From Salimicrobium halophilum (GTDB taxonomy: Bacteria; Bacillota; Bacilli; Bacillales; Halobacillaceae): a stretch of 64,000 nt of DNA. Below are positions 29,801-38,228 of the stretch, in pieces. Position 1 is the first letter of the stretch. Each line of letters opens with the position of its first letter. The DNA is taken from contig NZ_FNEV01000001.1 in the NCBI RefSeq assembly GCF_900100295.1, positions 62,001 through 126,000 of the forward strand, read 5' to 3'. The notes below the pieces were generated by a model. The model was not told the DNA's origin and ran no database searches. It worked only from the letters and a program-made list of their open reading frames with translations. The position numbers were made by a program, and so were the translations under genes.

Positions 29801-30131
29801 AGTCGTTACCCCTCAGTTGGTCCATATTGTCTGTGTGATTGATTTTTGATGCCCGGTAAGCAAGGACGAGCAAAAGACTGGTTACCCCGAAACTGATTAC
29901 TATGGATGTAAGAATCAGAGCCTGAGGAAGAGGGTCGGTATAATTTTCGACCCCTTCCGTCAGGATCGGAGGGGCACCGTCCTTCAGTTTACCCATCGTC
30001 AGAATCGTCAAGTGAGCCCCGTGTGATACGAGGGCTGTACCGATGACAATACGTAACAATTGTTTTTGGAGGAGGTTGTAGACGCCGGTCATAAAAAGGA
30101 TACCGGCGAGCACGGACATGATGATTTCCAT
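29793..30131 (-). CDS. mrpC: Mrp antiporter subunit C (NuoK-like)
   Basis: 112 residues with three membrane helices and the NuoK-like motif GTALVSHGAHLTIL near residue 32. It begins 2 bp after the mrpA stop; in seven-gene operons mrpB would lie here, but there is no room for it. Confidence 0.94.
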   Translation of the reverse strand: MEIIMSVLAGILFMTGVYNLLQKQLLRIVIGTALVSHGAHLTILTMGKLKDGAPPILTEGVENYTDPLPQALILTSIVISFGVTSLLLVLAYRASKINHTDNMDQLRGNDYE

Positions 30132-30133
30132 TC

Positions 30134-32461
30134 TTATTCCTCCTTCTTATTCTTTATTTTGATCAGACTGTAGATGGCCATAGCCGCAAGACCCAGTACT
30201 GCAATTTCAAATAATGTATCAAGGCCACGCATGTCTACAAGGATGACGTTGACGATGTTGTCACCGCCCCCTAGTTTATAAGAGTTATCCACGAAGTAAC
30301 TCGAGATGACGTCGAACCATTTACTGCTGTGGGATGAAATGGCGACTGTTGTAATCAAAAGACCGAATCCGATCGATACGAGCCAATTGATGAGTTTCCC
30401 TCGCCCGGTCTCTCCTCTGTCCGTAAGGTTCGGCAAGTGATAGAACACCAGCAGGAACAGAGCGACAGTCACTGTTTCAACAATCAACTGGGTAAGCGCG
30501 AGGTCCGGGGCGCGGTAAATGATGAATAGCATCGCCAGCCCGTACCCGACCACTCCCAGAATGAGGATAGCAGCGATCCGGTTATTAGTGAAAATAGTGC
30601 CGAAGGCTGCAATAGCCATCGTCAAGGCTACAATGATTTCTATCGTCGTAACAGGAGCCAGGTTCGATAACTCAAGGGCGAATCCTCCGGTCATAAAGAA
30701 CAGCGTGAAGCTGACTCCGACGATCGTGATGAGAATAAGTTTCATATAAAGAGCCAGAGAACCCGTCATATAACTTTTGTTCACTTTAGAAGAAAAGACG
30801 ACGGATTTATCTACCGTGAAATCATAAACTTTGTTCATGCTCAAGACACCAGGAACGAAATTGTATACCGTTTTCCACCTTGGTATGGTAAGAGCAAGAA
30901 TCGTACCGAAAGCAATCACGGTCAGAGACATGATGAATGGCAGGTTGAACCCATGCCAGAAATAGATCTCTTTCATCGCTTCACCGCCGTACACAGCACT
31001 TGCGGCATGGCTGATGAAGGGCTCATTAATGATGAATGGAAACAGCCCGATGGCGACCACAAGCAGCACGAGTACAGCAGGGGAGATCAGCATCCCTACA
31101 GGTGCTTCATGAGGCTTCTTCGGCAATTGATCGATATTCGCTTTTCCTCGGAAGGTACCGAAGAAGAAATACATCGAATAGACGAACGTGAATATACTTC
31201 CGAACACAGCGAGGTAAGGAATAGCGCTCGTCAGAAAAGCGGCGATCCCTTCGGTGGCACTCAGGTCCAGACTTGCATTGAAAAACATTTCCTTACTATA
31301 GAAACCGTTCAGGAATGGCAAAGGGAAGCCTGCCATCGAAAATACGCCGAACATAGCCAGCGTCGCCGTCATCGGAAGATAGTTCATCAAGCCTCCAAGC
31401 TTGCGTATATCTCTCGTCCCTGTTTCGTGATCGACGATACCCGCAATCATGAAGAGACTTCCTTTGAAGGTTGCATGGTTCAAGATATGGAAAACCGCCG
31501 CAAATATAGCGACTTTCGTTCCGAATCCGATCATTGCCATGATCATTCCGAGCTGACTGATCGTCGAGAAGGCAAGAATCCCTTTCAGATCTGTCTGTCT
31601 TACAGCCATATACGAACCCCAGCACAATGTGACGATACCGAAAGAAGAAACGATGATAAAGTACCAGTCAGACGCGGACATCATCGGGGAAAAGCGGGCA
31701 ACGAGAAATATGCCTGCTTTGACCATGGTAGCGGAATGCAAATAAGCACTGACCGGTGTAGGTGCTTCCATGGCATCCGGCAGCCAGATGTGGAATGGAA
31801 ACTGGGCTGACTTCGTAAAAGCCCCAAGCAACAACAGAGATAGAATCAGCGGGAAGAATTCATGATTCAGAATCGCTTCGTTATTCGCGATCATTTCCTG
31901 GATACTCGTCGTACCGGTGATGGTGTGCATGAATACAAGGGCACCCAATAGACTCAGACCACCGAATACAGTGATCAGCATCGATTTGAGTGCTCCATAT
32001 CTCGATCCATGTTTATGGTTCCAATAGCCGATCAGCAGGAAGGAGGAAAGTGACGTGAACTCCCAGAAGCTGTACAGCACATAAATATTATCGGATAATA
32101 CGACACCGAGCATAGACCCCATGAAAATCAGAAAATATACGTAGAAATGACCGAGCTTTTCTGATTTATGTAAATAATAGATGGAATAAAAAGCTACAAG
32201 TGTTCCGATTCCTGAAATGAGCATAACGAATAGAAGACTTAGTCCATCCAAATGAAAAACCATATTCATATCAAGGGAAGGAATCCAGCGGTAGCTTCTG
32301 GTTACGGGTTCGAAATCTGTGCCGAGAAATCTGGCGAAATAAGTGAATATAACAAGTGGTACAAGTGTTACCACAATGCCTGTGTGAAATTTATCTTTCC
32401 ATTTACTCAGGAAAGGGATGAAAATAGCAATGATGAATGGTAATAATACAGCTAGTATCAT
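30134..32461 (-). CDS. mrpA: Mrp antiporter subunit A (NuoL-like)
   Basis: 775 residues, about 21 membrane helices. The NuoL-like part shows SFWEFTSLSSFLLIGYW (Glu near residue 138), FTKSAQFPFHIWLPDAMEAP and SAYLHSATMVKAGIF (His and Lys near residues 230-240). The C-terminal MbhD-like (YRAPDLALTQLIVETVTVAL) and MbhE-like (NIVNVILVDMRGLDTLFEI) segments end the protein. It does not continue into an MnhB domain, so it is not an A-B fusion. GGAGG lies 10 nt before the ATG. First gene of the operon. Confidence 0.95.
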   Translation of the reverse strand: MILAVLLPFIIAIFIPFLSKWKDKFHTGIVVTLVPLVIFTYFARFLGTDFEPVTRSYRWIPSLDMNMVFHLDGLSLLFVMLISGIGTLVAFYSIYYLHKSEKLGHFYVYFLIFMGSMLGVVLSDNIYVLYSFWEFTSLSSFLLIGYWNHKHGSRYGALKSMLITVFGGLSLLGALVFMHTITGTTSIQEMIANNEAILNHEFFPLILSLLLLGAFTKSAQFPFHIWLPDAMEAPTPVSAYLHSATMVKAGIFLVARFSPMMSASDWYFIIVSSFGIVTLCWGSYMAVRQTDLKGILAFSTISQLGMIMAMIGFGTKVAIFAAVFHILNHATFKGSLFMIAGIVDHETGTRDIRKLGGLMNYLPMTATLAMFGVFSMAGFPLPFLNGFYSKEMFFNASLDLSATEGIAAFLTSAIPYLAVFGSIFTFVYSMYFFFGTFRGKANIDQLPKKPHEAPVGMLISPAVLVLLVVAIGLFPFIINEPFISHAASAVYGGEAMKEIYFWHGFNLPFIMSLTVIAFGTILALTIPRWKTVYNFVPGVLSMNKVYDFTVDKSVVFSSKVNKSYMTGSLALYMKLILITIVGVSFTLFFMTGGFALELSNLAPVTTIEIIVALTMAIAAFGTIFTNNRIAAILILGVVGYGLAMLFIIYRAPDLALTQLIVETVTVALFLLVFYHLPNLTDRGETGRGKLINWLVSIGFGLLITTVAISSHSSKWFDVISSYFVDNSYKLGGGDNIVNVILVDMRGLDTLFEIAVLGLAAMAIYSLIKIKNKKEE

Positions 32462-32494
32462 CTAAAAGGTGCCTCCCTCAATCAATCGTCCAAT

Positions 32495-32522
32495 TTTATA
32501 ATGTCTCCTCAATTGTAATCAA
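32495..32522 (-). promoter_or_regulatory. Probable promoter of the mrp operon
   Basis: On the minus strand TTGATT (32517-32522), 16 bp, TATAAA (32495-32500), about 34 bp before mrpA. Confidence 0.6.
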
Positions 32523-32646
32523 AAACAGGATGATTATTCAACTAATCTTCCTCCGTCATCACTAATCCTACGGGGAATGAGCTGAATTTATATAAATAGG
32601 AAGAGACCGATGGTGAGAAGGGAGAATATTTTTATGAAAAAAATGA

Positions 32647-32787
32647 TTATCCGGCTTCTGAGTGGAGGGAGGATAGGGCCCTTACGTAGATCTCTTCTTC
32701 CAGAAGTCTGAGGAAATCCTCCGAAAGCTGAAGTCTGCGGGCGTGGTGGTAAGTGTTTATGAGTGCCTGGTCACTAAGATGATCCAT
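32647..32787 (-). CDS. sda: Sda, sporulation checkpoint inhibitor of histidine kinases
   Basis: A 46-residue protein beginning MDHLSDQALINTYHHA, with LSEDFLRLLEEEIYVRAL in the second half. The pattern (LSD-LI-Y-A, then L--DFI-L-E-EI-RR-L) is that of Sda, a helical hairpin that binds KinA and blocks sporulation when replication is disturbed. AGAGGTGA precedes the ATG. As in B. subtilis it is divergent from yqeG with DnaA boxes between them. Low raw identity and small size keep the call short of certain, but context is strong. Confidence 0.88.
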   Translation of the reverse strand: MDHLSDQALINTYHHARRLQLSEDFLRLLEEEIYVRALSSLHSEAG

Positions 32788-32826
32788 ATTTGTTTCACCT
32801 CTTGTCCATTAATAGGTACATTACGT

Positions 32827-32855
32827 ACTGTACAAGAGTTACATGTAGTGTACAA
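32827..32855 (-). promoter_or_regulatory. Probable promoter of sda
   Basis: On the minus strand TTGTAC (32850-32855), 17 bp, TACAGT (32827-32832), 40 bp upstream of the sda start and just downstream of the DnaA boxes. Confidence 0.65.
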
Positions 32856-32863
32856 TAGGGTAG

Positions 32864-32952
32864 TTATCTACAGAGAGTGTTAACAATTTGTGTATAAAAT
32901 ATAAGAAAACGAGTCCTGGACATGCCTTCTGATGTGTATAAAGATATCCACA
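32864..32952. promoter_or_regulatory. DnaA-box cluster between sda and yqeG
   Basis: Four sites match the DnaA box TTATCCACA: TTATCTACA at 32864-32872 (plus, one mismatch), TTATACACA at 32889-32897 and again at 32933-32941 (minus), and ATATCCACA at 32944-32952 (plus, one mismatch). They sit upstream of the sda -35. In B. subtilis DnaA binds the sda-yqeG intergenic region and raises sda expression when replication stalls; the same wiring is inferred here. Confidence 0.8.
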
Positions 32953-33000
32953 AAAAATTACGTCGATATTTGATGAACGATTCTCAGGGGAAAAAGCACT

Positions 33001-33029
33001 TTGAACCTCGGAGAATTTTTGTATATGAT
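33001..33029 (+). promoter_or_regulatory. Sigma-A promoter of the yqeG operon
   Basis: TTGAAC at 33001-33006, 17 bp, TATGAT at 33024-33029, 38 bp before yqeG. Confidence 0.8.
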
Positions 33030-33067
33030 TGAGAAGGCATATTTACTGAACGAGGAGTGAGAAGTCC

Positions 33068-33571
33068 GTGCTGAATGTCTTTACACCGAATCGACATGCG
33101 AATAATGTTCTCGAGATAAAACCTGAGGAACTGAAGGAAAGAAATATCAAAGGTATTATTACAGATCTTGATAATACCCTCGTAGCCTGGGATGAACCGG
33201 ATGCACCGGAGGAGATCATCGAATGGTTCCGGAAAATGGGGGAAGCGGGCATCGAGATAGTGATCGCTTCGAATAATAATGAGAACCGGGTGAAATTATT
33301 TTCAGAACCACTGGATAAATCTTTTATCCATAGTGCACGAAAACCTCTAGCCCTGGCCTTCCAGAAAGCCCGCAAAGGGATGGGGCTGAAAAAAGAGGAG
33401 ATTATAGTCGTAGGAGATCAACTTTTGACCGACGTACTTGGTGGAAACCTTGCGGGTTACTATACTGTGTTAGTGACTCCTATTGTGGAGACGGATGGTT
33501 TCTGGACGAGGATAAACAGAAAAATCGAAAACCTTATTAAAAAACGGTTAAAACGAAAAGGAAAGATTTAG
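33068..33571 (+). CDS. yqeG: YqeG-family HAD phosphatase
   Basis: 167 residues of the HAD superfamily IIIA. Motif I is ITDLDNTLVAWD near residue 35, with the catalytic Asp pair; VVGDQLLTDVLGGN near residue 115 carries motif IV. Homologous to eukaryotic mitochondrial PTPMT/GEP4-type phosphatases, but the bacterial substrate is not settled. GTG start with GAGGAGTG upstream. First gene of the yqeG-yqeH-aroE-yqeI-nadD-yqeK-rsfS-yqeM run conserved in Bacillaceae. Confidence 0.93.
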   Translation: MLNVFTPNRHANNVLEIKPEELKERNIKGIITDLDNTLVAWDEPDAPEEIIEWFRKMGEAGIEIVIASNNNENRVKLFSEPLDKSFIHSARKPLALAFQKARKGMGLKKEEIIVVGDQLLTDVLGGNLAGYYTVLVTPIVETDGFWTRINRKIENLIKKRLKRKGKI

Positions 33572-33587
33572 AGAGGAGAGAATTAGT

Positions 33588-34688
33588 ATGGATACATTGA
33601 CCTGTATGGGGTGCGGAGCGGAAATACAGACAAAGGATCCCGAGGCTGCAGGGTATGCCCCGGCATCCGCCCTGGAACGGGAAACAGTCATTTGCAAACG
33701 GTGTTTTCGATTGAAGCACTACAATGAAGTTCAGGATGTTAATTACGACGATGATGATTTTCTCGAGATGCTGCACCAGATCAGTGATACAGACAGTCTG
33801 ATTGTACAGCTTGTTGATATTTTCGATTTCAACGGAAGCCTGATTCCTGGTATGAACAGACTGACCGGCAATAACCCGGTGCTGCTCGTAGGGAACAAGA
33901 CGGATGTGCTTCCGAAGTCGGTGAATCACAATAAATTGGAGAAATGGTTGCGAAGAGAAGCGAAGCAAGCCGGCTTGAACGTCGAGGATGTCTATTTGAT
34001 TTCTGCGGCAAAGAATGAAGGGATCGACCGGTTGGCGGAGTCAATCGAATCGAATCGGAAAGGAAAGGATGTGTACGTTGTAGGTACGACCAACGTAGGA
34101 AAGTCGACGTTCATCAATGCTTTGATCGATCGATCCGCCGGTGTGAAAAATGCTATAACTACATCTTACTTCCCCGGTACTACGTTAGGGTTCATCGATA
34201 TCCCGCTTGATGATTCGAGCTCTCTGTTCGATACGCCAGGTGTCATCCAGCGTCACCAGCTGGCCCATTATGTTTCGGACGAGGATCTGAAATTGATTAC
34301 GCCGCAAAAGGAAATCAAACCCAAAACCTATCAATTGAACGAAGGACAGACCTTGTTCTTCGGAGGGCTGGCACGGATGGACTTTGTGAAAGGAAATCAC
34401 TCTTCCTTCGTCTGTTATTTATCAAACAGAATTCCACTCCACCGCACAAAGCTGGAGAAAGCAGATGAACTTGCAGAGACGAAAATCGGAGAGATGCTCA
34501 CACCTCCTGATGAAAAAACGCTCGATAAAATGCCGGAATGGGAGCGACAAACGCTGAAAATTCCGGAAGGCAAACATGACGTCGTCATATCAGGGCTTGG
34601 ATGGGTCATGATACCCGAAGGTGATGTCACAATCCACATCCATGCACCGAAGAAAGTGAAGATCTCTATCAGAGAATCTCTTATTTAA
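33588..34688 (+). CDS. yqeH: YqeH, circularly permuted ribosome-assembly GTPase
   Basis: Needed for 30S subunit assembly. 366 residues. An N-terminal treble-clef zinc finger (CMGCGAEIQ ... CKRCFRLKHY) precedes the GTPase in permuted order: G4 GNKTDVLP near residue 103, G5 SAAKNEG near residue 143, then G1 GTTNVGKSTFIN near residue 162 and G3 DTPGV near residue 210. That order is diagnostic of the YlqF/YqeH class. Confidence 0.96.
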   Translation: MDTLTCMGCGAEIQTKDPEAAGYAPASALERETVICKRCFRLKHYNEVQDVNYDDDDFLEMLHQISDTDSLIVQLVDIFDFNGSLIPGMNRLTGNNPVLLVGNKTDVLPKSVNHNKLEKWLRREAKQAGLNVEDVYLISAAKNEGIDRLAESIESNRKGKDVYVVGTTNVGKSTFINALIDRSAGVKNAITTSYFPGTTLGFIDIPLDDSSSLFDTPGVIQRHQLAHYVSDEDLKLITPQKEIKPKTYQLNEGQTLFFGGLARMDFVKGNHSSFVCYLSNRIPLHRTKLEKADELAETKIGEMLTPPDEKTLDKMPEWERQTLKIPEGKHDVVISGLGWVMIPEGDVTIHIHAPKKVKISIRESLI

Positions 34689-34704
34689 GCAAAGGGGGAG
34701 GCAC

Positions 34705-35535
34705 ATGTTACACTTGGGATTGATCGGTTCTCCGCTCGGACATTCGTTATCTCCATGGCTCCATGAGAATTTCATGGAACAGACCGGAGTGGAGGGACAG
34801 TACAAATTAATGGAACTTGATCCTGAACAGTTTGATGCGGAAATCAATCAACTGAAAGGCGAAGATATAGACGGTTTCAATATAACGGTCCCGTTCAAAA
34901 GAAAGATTATCCCTTACCTGGATAGTATAGAAGAAAAGGCCAGGAAGCTTGGCGCTGTAAATACGGTAGTAGTGACGAATGGGAAGTGGAGAGGATACAA
35001 CACAGATGGGGCAGGATACCTTGAGTCAGTGAATTCCATCTATCCTGATGTTCCGTCGTCCTCTTCGCGAGTGTTGATCATCGGTAGCGGAGGTGCTGCA
35101 AGAGGCGTGGCTTTTGCATTAAGCGAACTGTCTCTGACTATAGATGTTGCGAACCGTACCTCACAAAAAGCTATCGAGCTTCTTGAGGACCTTCCAGAAT
35201 CGAGCAGGGGAGAGAGTGTATCCCTGAACGAAGCTTCAGAACAACTCGAAATCTATGACTGGGTCATCCAAACGACTTCTGTAGGGATGTCACCCAATGA
35301 CGGGGAGATCCCTATTGAGATTCGTAACGTGAAACAGGGAGCACTATTCAGTGACATAGTGTATAAGCCGTTGAAAACACAATTCCTTATTCGGGCAGAG
35401 GAACAAGGAGCGCGGATCCATTATGGTCACTTGATGCTATTGTATCAAGCGGCCTATGCATTTGAGCTATGGACCGGAGAGAAGTTGGCACCACAGGAAT
35501 TGATCCGTGGTATGGAATCGAAATTGGAAAGGTGA
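34705..35535 (+). CDS. aroE: Shikimate dehydrogenase
   Basis: NADPH-dependent step of aromatic amino-acid synthesis. 276 residues. Substrate-binding SPLGHSLSP at residues 9-17 and ITVPFKRK near residue 60 with the catalytic Lys; GYNTDGAGY near residue 97 holds the catalytic Asp; GSGGAARG near residue 130 binds NADP. AAGGGGGAGG precedes the ATG. Confidence 0.96.
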   Translation: MLHLGLIGSPLGHSLSPWLHENFMEQTGVEGQYKLMELDPEQFDAEINQLKGEDIDGFNITVPFKRKIIPYLDSIEEKARKLGAVNTVVVTNGKWRGYNTDGAGYLESVNSIYPDVPSSSSRVLIIGSGGAARGVAFALSELSLTIDVANRTSQKAIELLEDLPESSRGESVSLNEASEQLEIYDWVIQTTSVGMSPNDGEIPIEIRNVKQGALFSDIVYKPLKTQFLIRAEEQGARIHYGHLMLLYQAAYAFELWTGEKLAPQELIRGMESKLER

Positions 35536-35541
35536 GAAATG

Positions 35542-35832
35542 ATGTTAACGAGCAAACAGAAAAAGCATTTACGTAAATTATCCCATAATGTACAGCCGAT
35601 TTTTCAAATCGGAAAAGGCGGCGTCAACAGCAACATGGTTGTGCAAATAAGCGAAGCTCTTGAAAAAAGAGAATTGATTAAAATAAGCATTCTTCAGAAT
35701 TCCATGGAAGACCCTAAAGGCGCTGCAGAGGAAATCGTAGCGGATACCGGGGCTGAGGTTGTCCAGGTTATTGGTGGAACTATCATTCTTTATAGGGAAT
35801 CGGATGAGCACAAAGAAATCGAGCTTCCCTGA
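35542..35832 (+). CDS. yqeI: YhbY-type CRM-domain RNA-binding protein (YqeI)
   Basis: 96 residues forming one CRM domain: LTSKQKKHLRKL at the start and the GxxG-type loop in QIGKGGVNSNMV near residue 30. Binds pre-50S rRNA in E. coli. The second of two adjacent ATG codons is preferred (5 nt after GGTGAG). Sits between aroE and nadD as in B. subtilis. Confidence 0.93.
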   Translation: MLTSKQKKHLRKLSHNVQPIFQIGKGGVNSNMVVQISEALEKRELIKISILQNSMEDPKGAAEEIVADTGAEVVQVIGGTIILYRESDEHKEIELP

Positions 35833-35846
35833 AGGAGAGAAGCTGA

Positions 35847-36413
35847 ATGAAACACATTGGTCTTTTCGGGGGTACATTCGATCCGCTTCATATCGGCCAT
35901 ATGGTCGTAGCGGAATGTGTAAGAGAGGCGAAGGAGCTGGATGAAATCTGGTTCGTTCCTTCTCACATCCCTCCTCATAAAAAAAATGCATCAGTAAGCA
36001 GTGAAGATCGATACCGAATGGTAAAAGAAGCAACAGCATCCAACGATTCATTCAACGTTACCGATGTAGAATTGAAGCGTGAGGGTAAATCCTATACTTT
36101 GCAAACGGTACGGGATTTGAAGAATAATCACCCTGATCACCGATTTTCGTTCATCATAGGCGGAGACATGGTAGCTTCTCTCGGGAAATGGCACCGAATC
36201 GACGAGTTGATAGAAGAGGTTTCATTTATAGGAGTGAATCGACCTGGAGATACACTTGAAACATCGTATCCTTTATCCACAGTGGAGATTCCTCTTCTTG
36301 AAATATCTTCCAGTGAAGTTCGTCACCGTCTCGAAAACGGGAAGACCGTGCGGTATATGGTTCCGGAACCGGTTTATTCTTATATTCAAAGGAAGGGATT
36401 ATATGGATACTAG
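35847..36413 (+). CDS. nadD: Nicotinate-nucleotide adenylyltransferase
   Basis: Makes deamido-NAD from NaMN and ATP. 188 residues with the nucleotidyltransferase motif GGTFDPLHIGHMV at residues 8-20 and ISSSEVRHRL near residue 152. GAAGGAGAG precedes the ATG. Its end overlaps yqeK by 11 bp. Confidence 0.96.
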   Translation: MKHIGLFGGTFDPLHIGHMVVAECVREAKELDEIWFVPSHIPPHKKNASVSSEDRYRMVKEATASNDSFNVTDVELKREGKSYTLQTVRDLKNNHPDHRFSFIIGGDMVASLGKWHRIDELIEEVSFIGVNRPGDTLETSYPLSTVEIPLLEISSSEVRHRLENGKTVRYMVPEPVYSYIQRKGLYGY

Positions 36414-36987
36414 TAGAGAAGAACTTAAACGCTTCGTCCGACCCCATCTGACCGAAGAAAGATTCGATCACACGGTACGTGTGACGGATACGGCTCACGA
36501 GTTGGCCGAGAGATTCGGTGGAGACGCCCGCAACATTGAAGTGGCGGGGATGTTGCATGACTATGCCAAGTACCGCCCGGAAGAAGAAATGTGTCGGTGG
36601 ATTGAAGGAAGCGTGGATTTGCCGAAAGATCTACTTAACTATTCACCGGTCCTCTGGCACGGTCCTGTCGGTGTGAAGATGCTTGAAAAAGAATGGGGTC
36701 CCCTAGACCGAAGTGTCCAGGCGGCTATCGCTTCTCACACAACAGGGAATGCTATCATGTCCATTTATGATAAGATCTTATTTCTTGCTGACTATATCGA
36801 GCCGGGACGGGACTTCCCCGGCGTAGAAAAGGCGAGAAGACTGTCAGAAGAAGATCTTGATAAAGCGTGCTTATATGCACTCGATAATACGATACGTTTT
36901 CTTATGAGTAAGAATCAGACTATTTATCCAGATACGTTTCATGCGTACAATTCATTACAGAAGAAACAGGAGGAAGAGAATGGATAG
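36403..36987 (+). CDS. yqeK: YqeK, HD-domain symmetrical Ap4A hydrolase
   Basis: 194 residues. HD-domain metal ligands appear as FDHTVRVTDTA near residue 20 and GMLHDYAKYR near residue 48, with LWHGPVG and ASHTTGN further on. Family members split Ap4A into ADP. Start at the ATG at 36403 with GGAAGGGA upstream; the longer frame upstream lies inside nadD. It overlaps rsfS by 8 bp. Confidence 0.94.
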   Translation: MDTSREELKRFVRPHLTEERFDHTVRVTDTAHELAERFGGDARNIEVAGMLHDYAKYRPEEEMCRWIEGSVDLPKDLLNYSPVLWHGPVGVKMLEKEWGPLDRSVQAAIASHTTGNAIMSIYDKILFLADYIEPGRDFPGVEKARRLSEEDLDKACLYALDNTIRFLMSKNQTIYPDTFHAYNSLQKKQEEENG

Positions 36988-37336
36988 TAAAGAACTAGTG
37001 AAAATTGCAGCACAGGCTTGTGATAACAAACGCGCGAATGATATCGTCGTTCTCGATATGGAAGGGGTATCTCTGATCACCGATTATTTCCTCATCTGCG
37101 ACGGTTCAAATGAAAGACAAGTCCAGGCCATTGCAAAAGAAGTGAAAGAACAGGCAGAAAAACAGGGAATCGAGGTTAAACGGGTGGAAGGTGAGAAATC
37201 GGCTCGTTGGATTCTTGTAGACTTGGACGATGTAGTCTGCCATATTTTCCATAAAGACGAACGTCACCACTATAACCTTGAGAAACTGTGGGGCGATGCT
37301 GACACATTGCCTTATGAAGGAATCGCAAATTCATGA
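36980..37336 (+). CDS. rsfS: Ribosomal silencing factor RsfS
   Basis: 118 residues that bind L14 and block subunit joining under starvation. Core motifs: VVLDMEGVSLITDYFLICDG near residue 22 and WILVDLDDVVCHIFH near residue 74. Start ATG at 36980 after GGAGGAAGAG, overlapping the end of yqeK. Confidence 0.95.
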   Translation: MDSKELVKIAAQACDNKRANDIVVLDMEGVSLITDYFLICDGSNERQVQAIAKEVKEQAEKQGIEVKRVEGEKSARWILVDLDDVVCHIFHKDERHHYNLEKLWGDADTLPYEGIANS

Positions 37337-38055
37337 GTTATGAACACTTAGCTGAGGTGTACGATCGGCTAATGAAAGATGCCCCGTACGAAGAATGGGA
37401 AACTTTTTTCCGAAAGGTCCTGGAGCGTGAGCAGACGCAAACTGTGAATGTCCTGGAACTGGGGTGTGGCACCGGTGAAATCACACACCGCCTGGCGGAG
37501 TCGGGTTACCGGATGACGGGGGTGGATTTATCACCTGAAATGCTGAGCATTGCGGCTTCGAAACGGAATACTTCGATTCAATGGATTCAGCAGGATATCA
37601 CGGACCTGCAAGGTTTCTCCGGGTATGATGCGGTCATCAGTTTCTGTGACGTCGTCAATTACATTACAGATTCTGATGGCCTCGCCTCCATGTTCCGTCA
37701 TACGTCACAGGCCCTAAAGGGTGAGGGACTCTTCGTTTTCGATGTCCAATCTCCGTCGTATGCCCTGGAGCACTTGGCTGGAGAGACGTTTGCTGAAGTA
37801 TACGATGATCTCAGCTACATCTGGTTCTGTGACAGGGACGGAGATTTGCTGACTCATGATCTGACGTTCTTCACCGAAGACGGCCAAAGGTATCAGCGCT
37901 TTGATGAAGAACACCAGCAGCGTATTTATAGTCTTGAAGAAATCAGCAGACTGCTGGTACAAAACGGCTTTCGTATCGCTTCTGTCCATAGTGATTTCTC
38001 TTTGGAGGAAGGAACAGAGGGAGACAGAATATTTTTTGTATGTCAGAAGGTGTGA
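37333..38055 (+). CDS. yqeM: YqeM, SAM-dependent methyltransferase
   Basis: 240 residues, class I methyltransferase with motif I VLELGCGTGEITHRLAE near residue 38, followed by GVDLSPEML and a YDAVISFCDVVNY motif. Substrate unknown. Starts 4 bp inside rsfS. In B. subtilis comER follows on the other strand; here there is only a terminator and then comEA. Confidence 0.93.
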   Translation: MSYEHLAEVYDRLMKDAPYEEWETFFRKVLEREQTQTVNVLELGCGTGEITHRLAESGYRMTGVDLSPEMLSIAASKRNTSIQWIQQDITDLQGFSGYDAVISFCDVVNYITDSDGLASMFRHTSQALKGEGLFVFDVQSPSYALEHLAGETFAEVYDDLSYIWFCDRDGDLLTHDLTFFTEDGQRYQRFDEEHQQRIYSLEEISRLLVQNGFRIASVHSDFSLEEGTEGDRIFFVCQKV

Positions 38056-38074
38056 GGCTCTCACACCTTTTTTT
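38047..38074 (+). terminator. Intrinsic terminator after yqeM
   Basis: AAGGTGTGAG (38047-38056) with CTCACACCTT (38060-38069), then a T-run; it contains the yqeM stop codon. Confidence 0.92.
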
Positions 38075-38100
38075 GTATAGGGAAAAGAAGGAAAATGACG

Positions 38101-38144
38101 GGAGATGTCGAATATATTTATGTATCTCCATCCCCCCTTTTTTT
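38101..38144 (+). terminator. Possible second hairpin upstream of comEA
   Basis: GGAGAT (38101-38106) and ATCTCC (38124-38129) with imperfect inner pairing, then a C-run and T-run. The rest of the 38075-38228 gap shows no gene, and no convincing ComK box pair (AAAA-N5-TTTT) was found. Confidence 0.4.
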
Positions 38145-38228
38145 AAATGCCTCCATCATCTTTCCTTCACTTGCCCCCCCATGACGAATCGTTTTCTTTC
38201 CGGTGAGTAACCAGACGGAGGGAAAGGT

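Noticed and set aside
30953-31810. 285-codon plus-strand open frame inside mrpA
   Set aside because: Antisense of a membrane-protein gene; the His/Arg/Glu-rich translation is what reversed hydrophobic codons give.
32635-32712. 25-codon plus-strand frame opposite sda
   Set aside because: Very short, no good ribosome site, and antisense to sda, which is supported by family pattern and context.
32864-32952. DnaA boxes as a replication origin
   Set aside because: No dnaA/dnaN, no AT-rich unwinding element with DnaA-trio pattern next to them; the sda-yqeG checkpoint explanation is sufficient.
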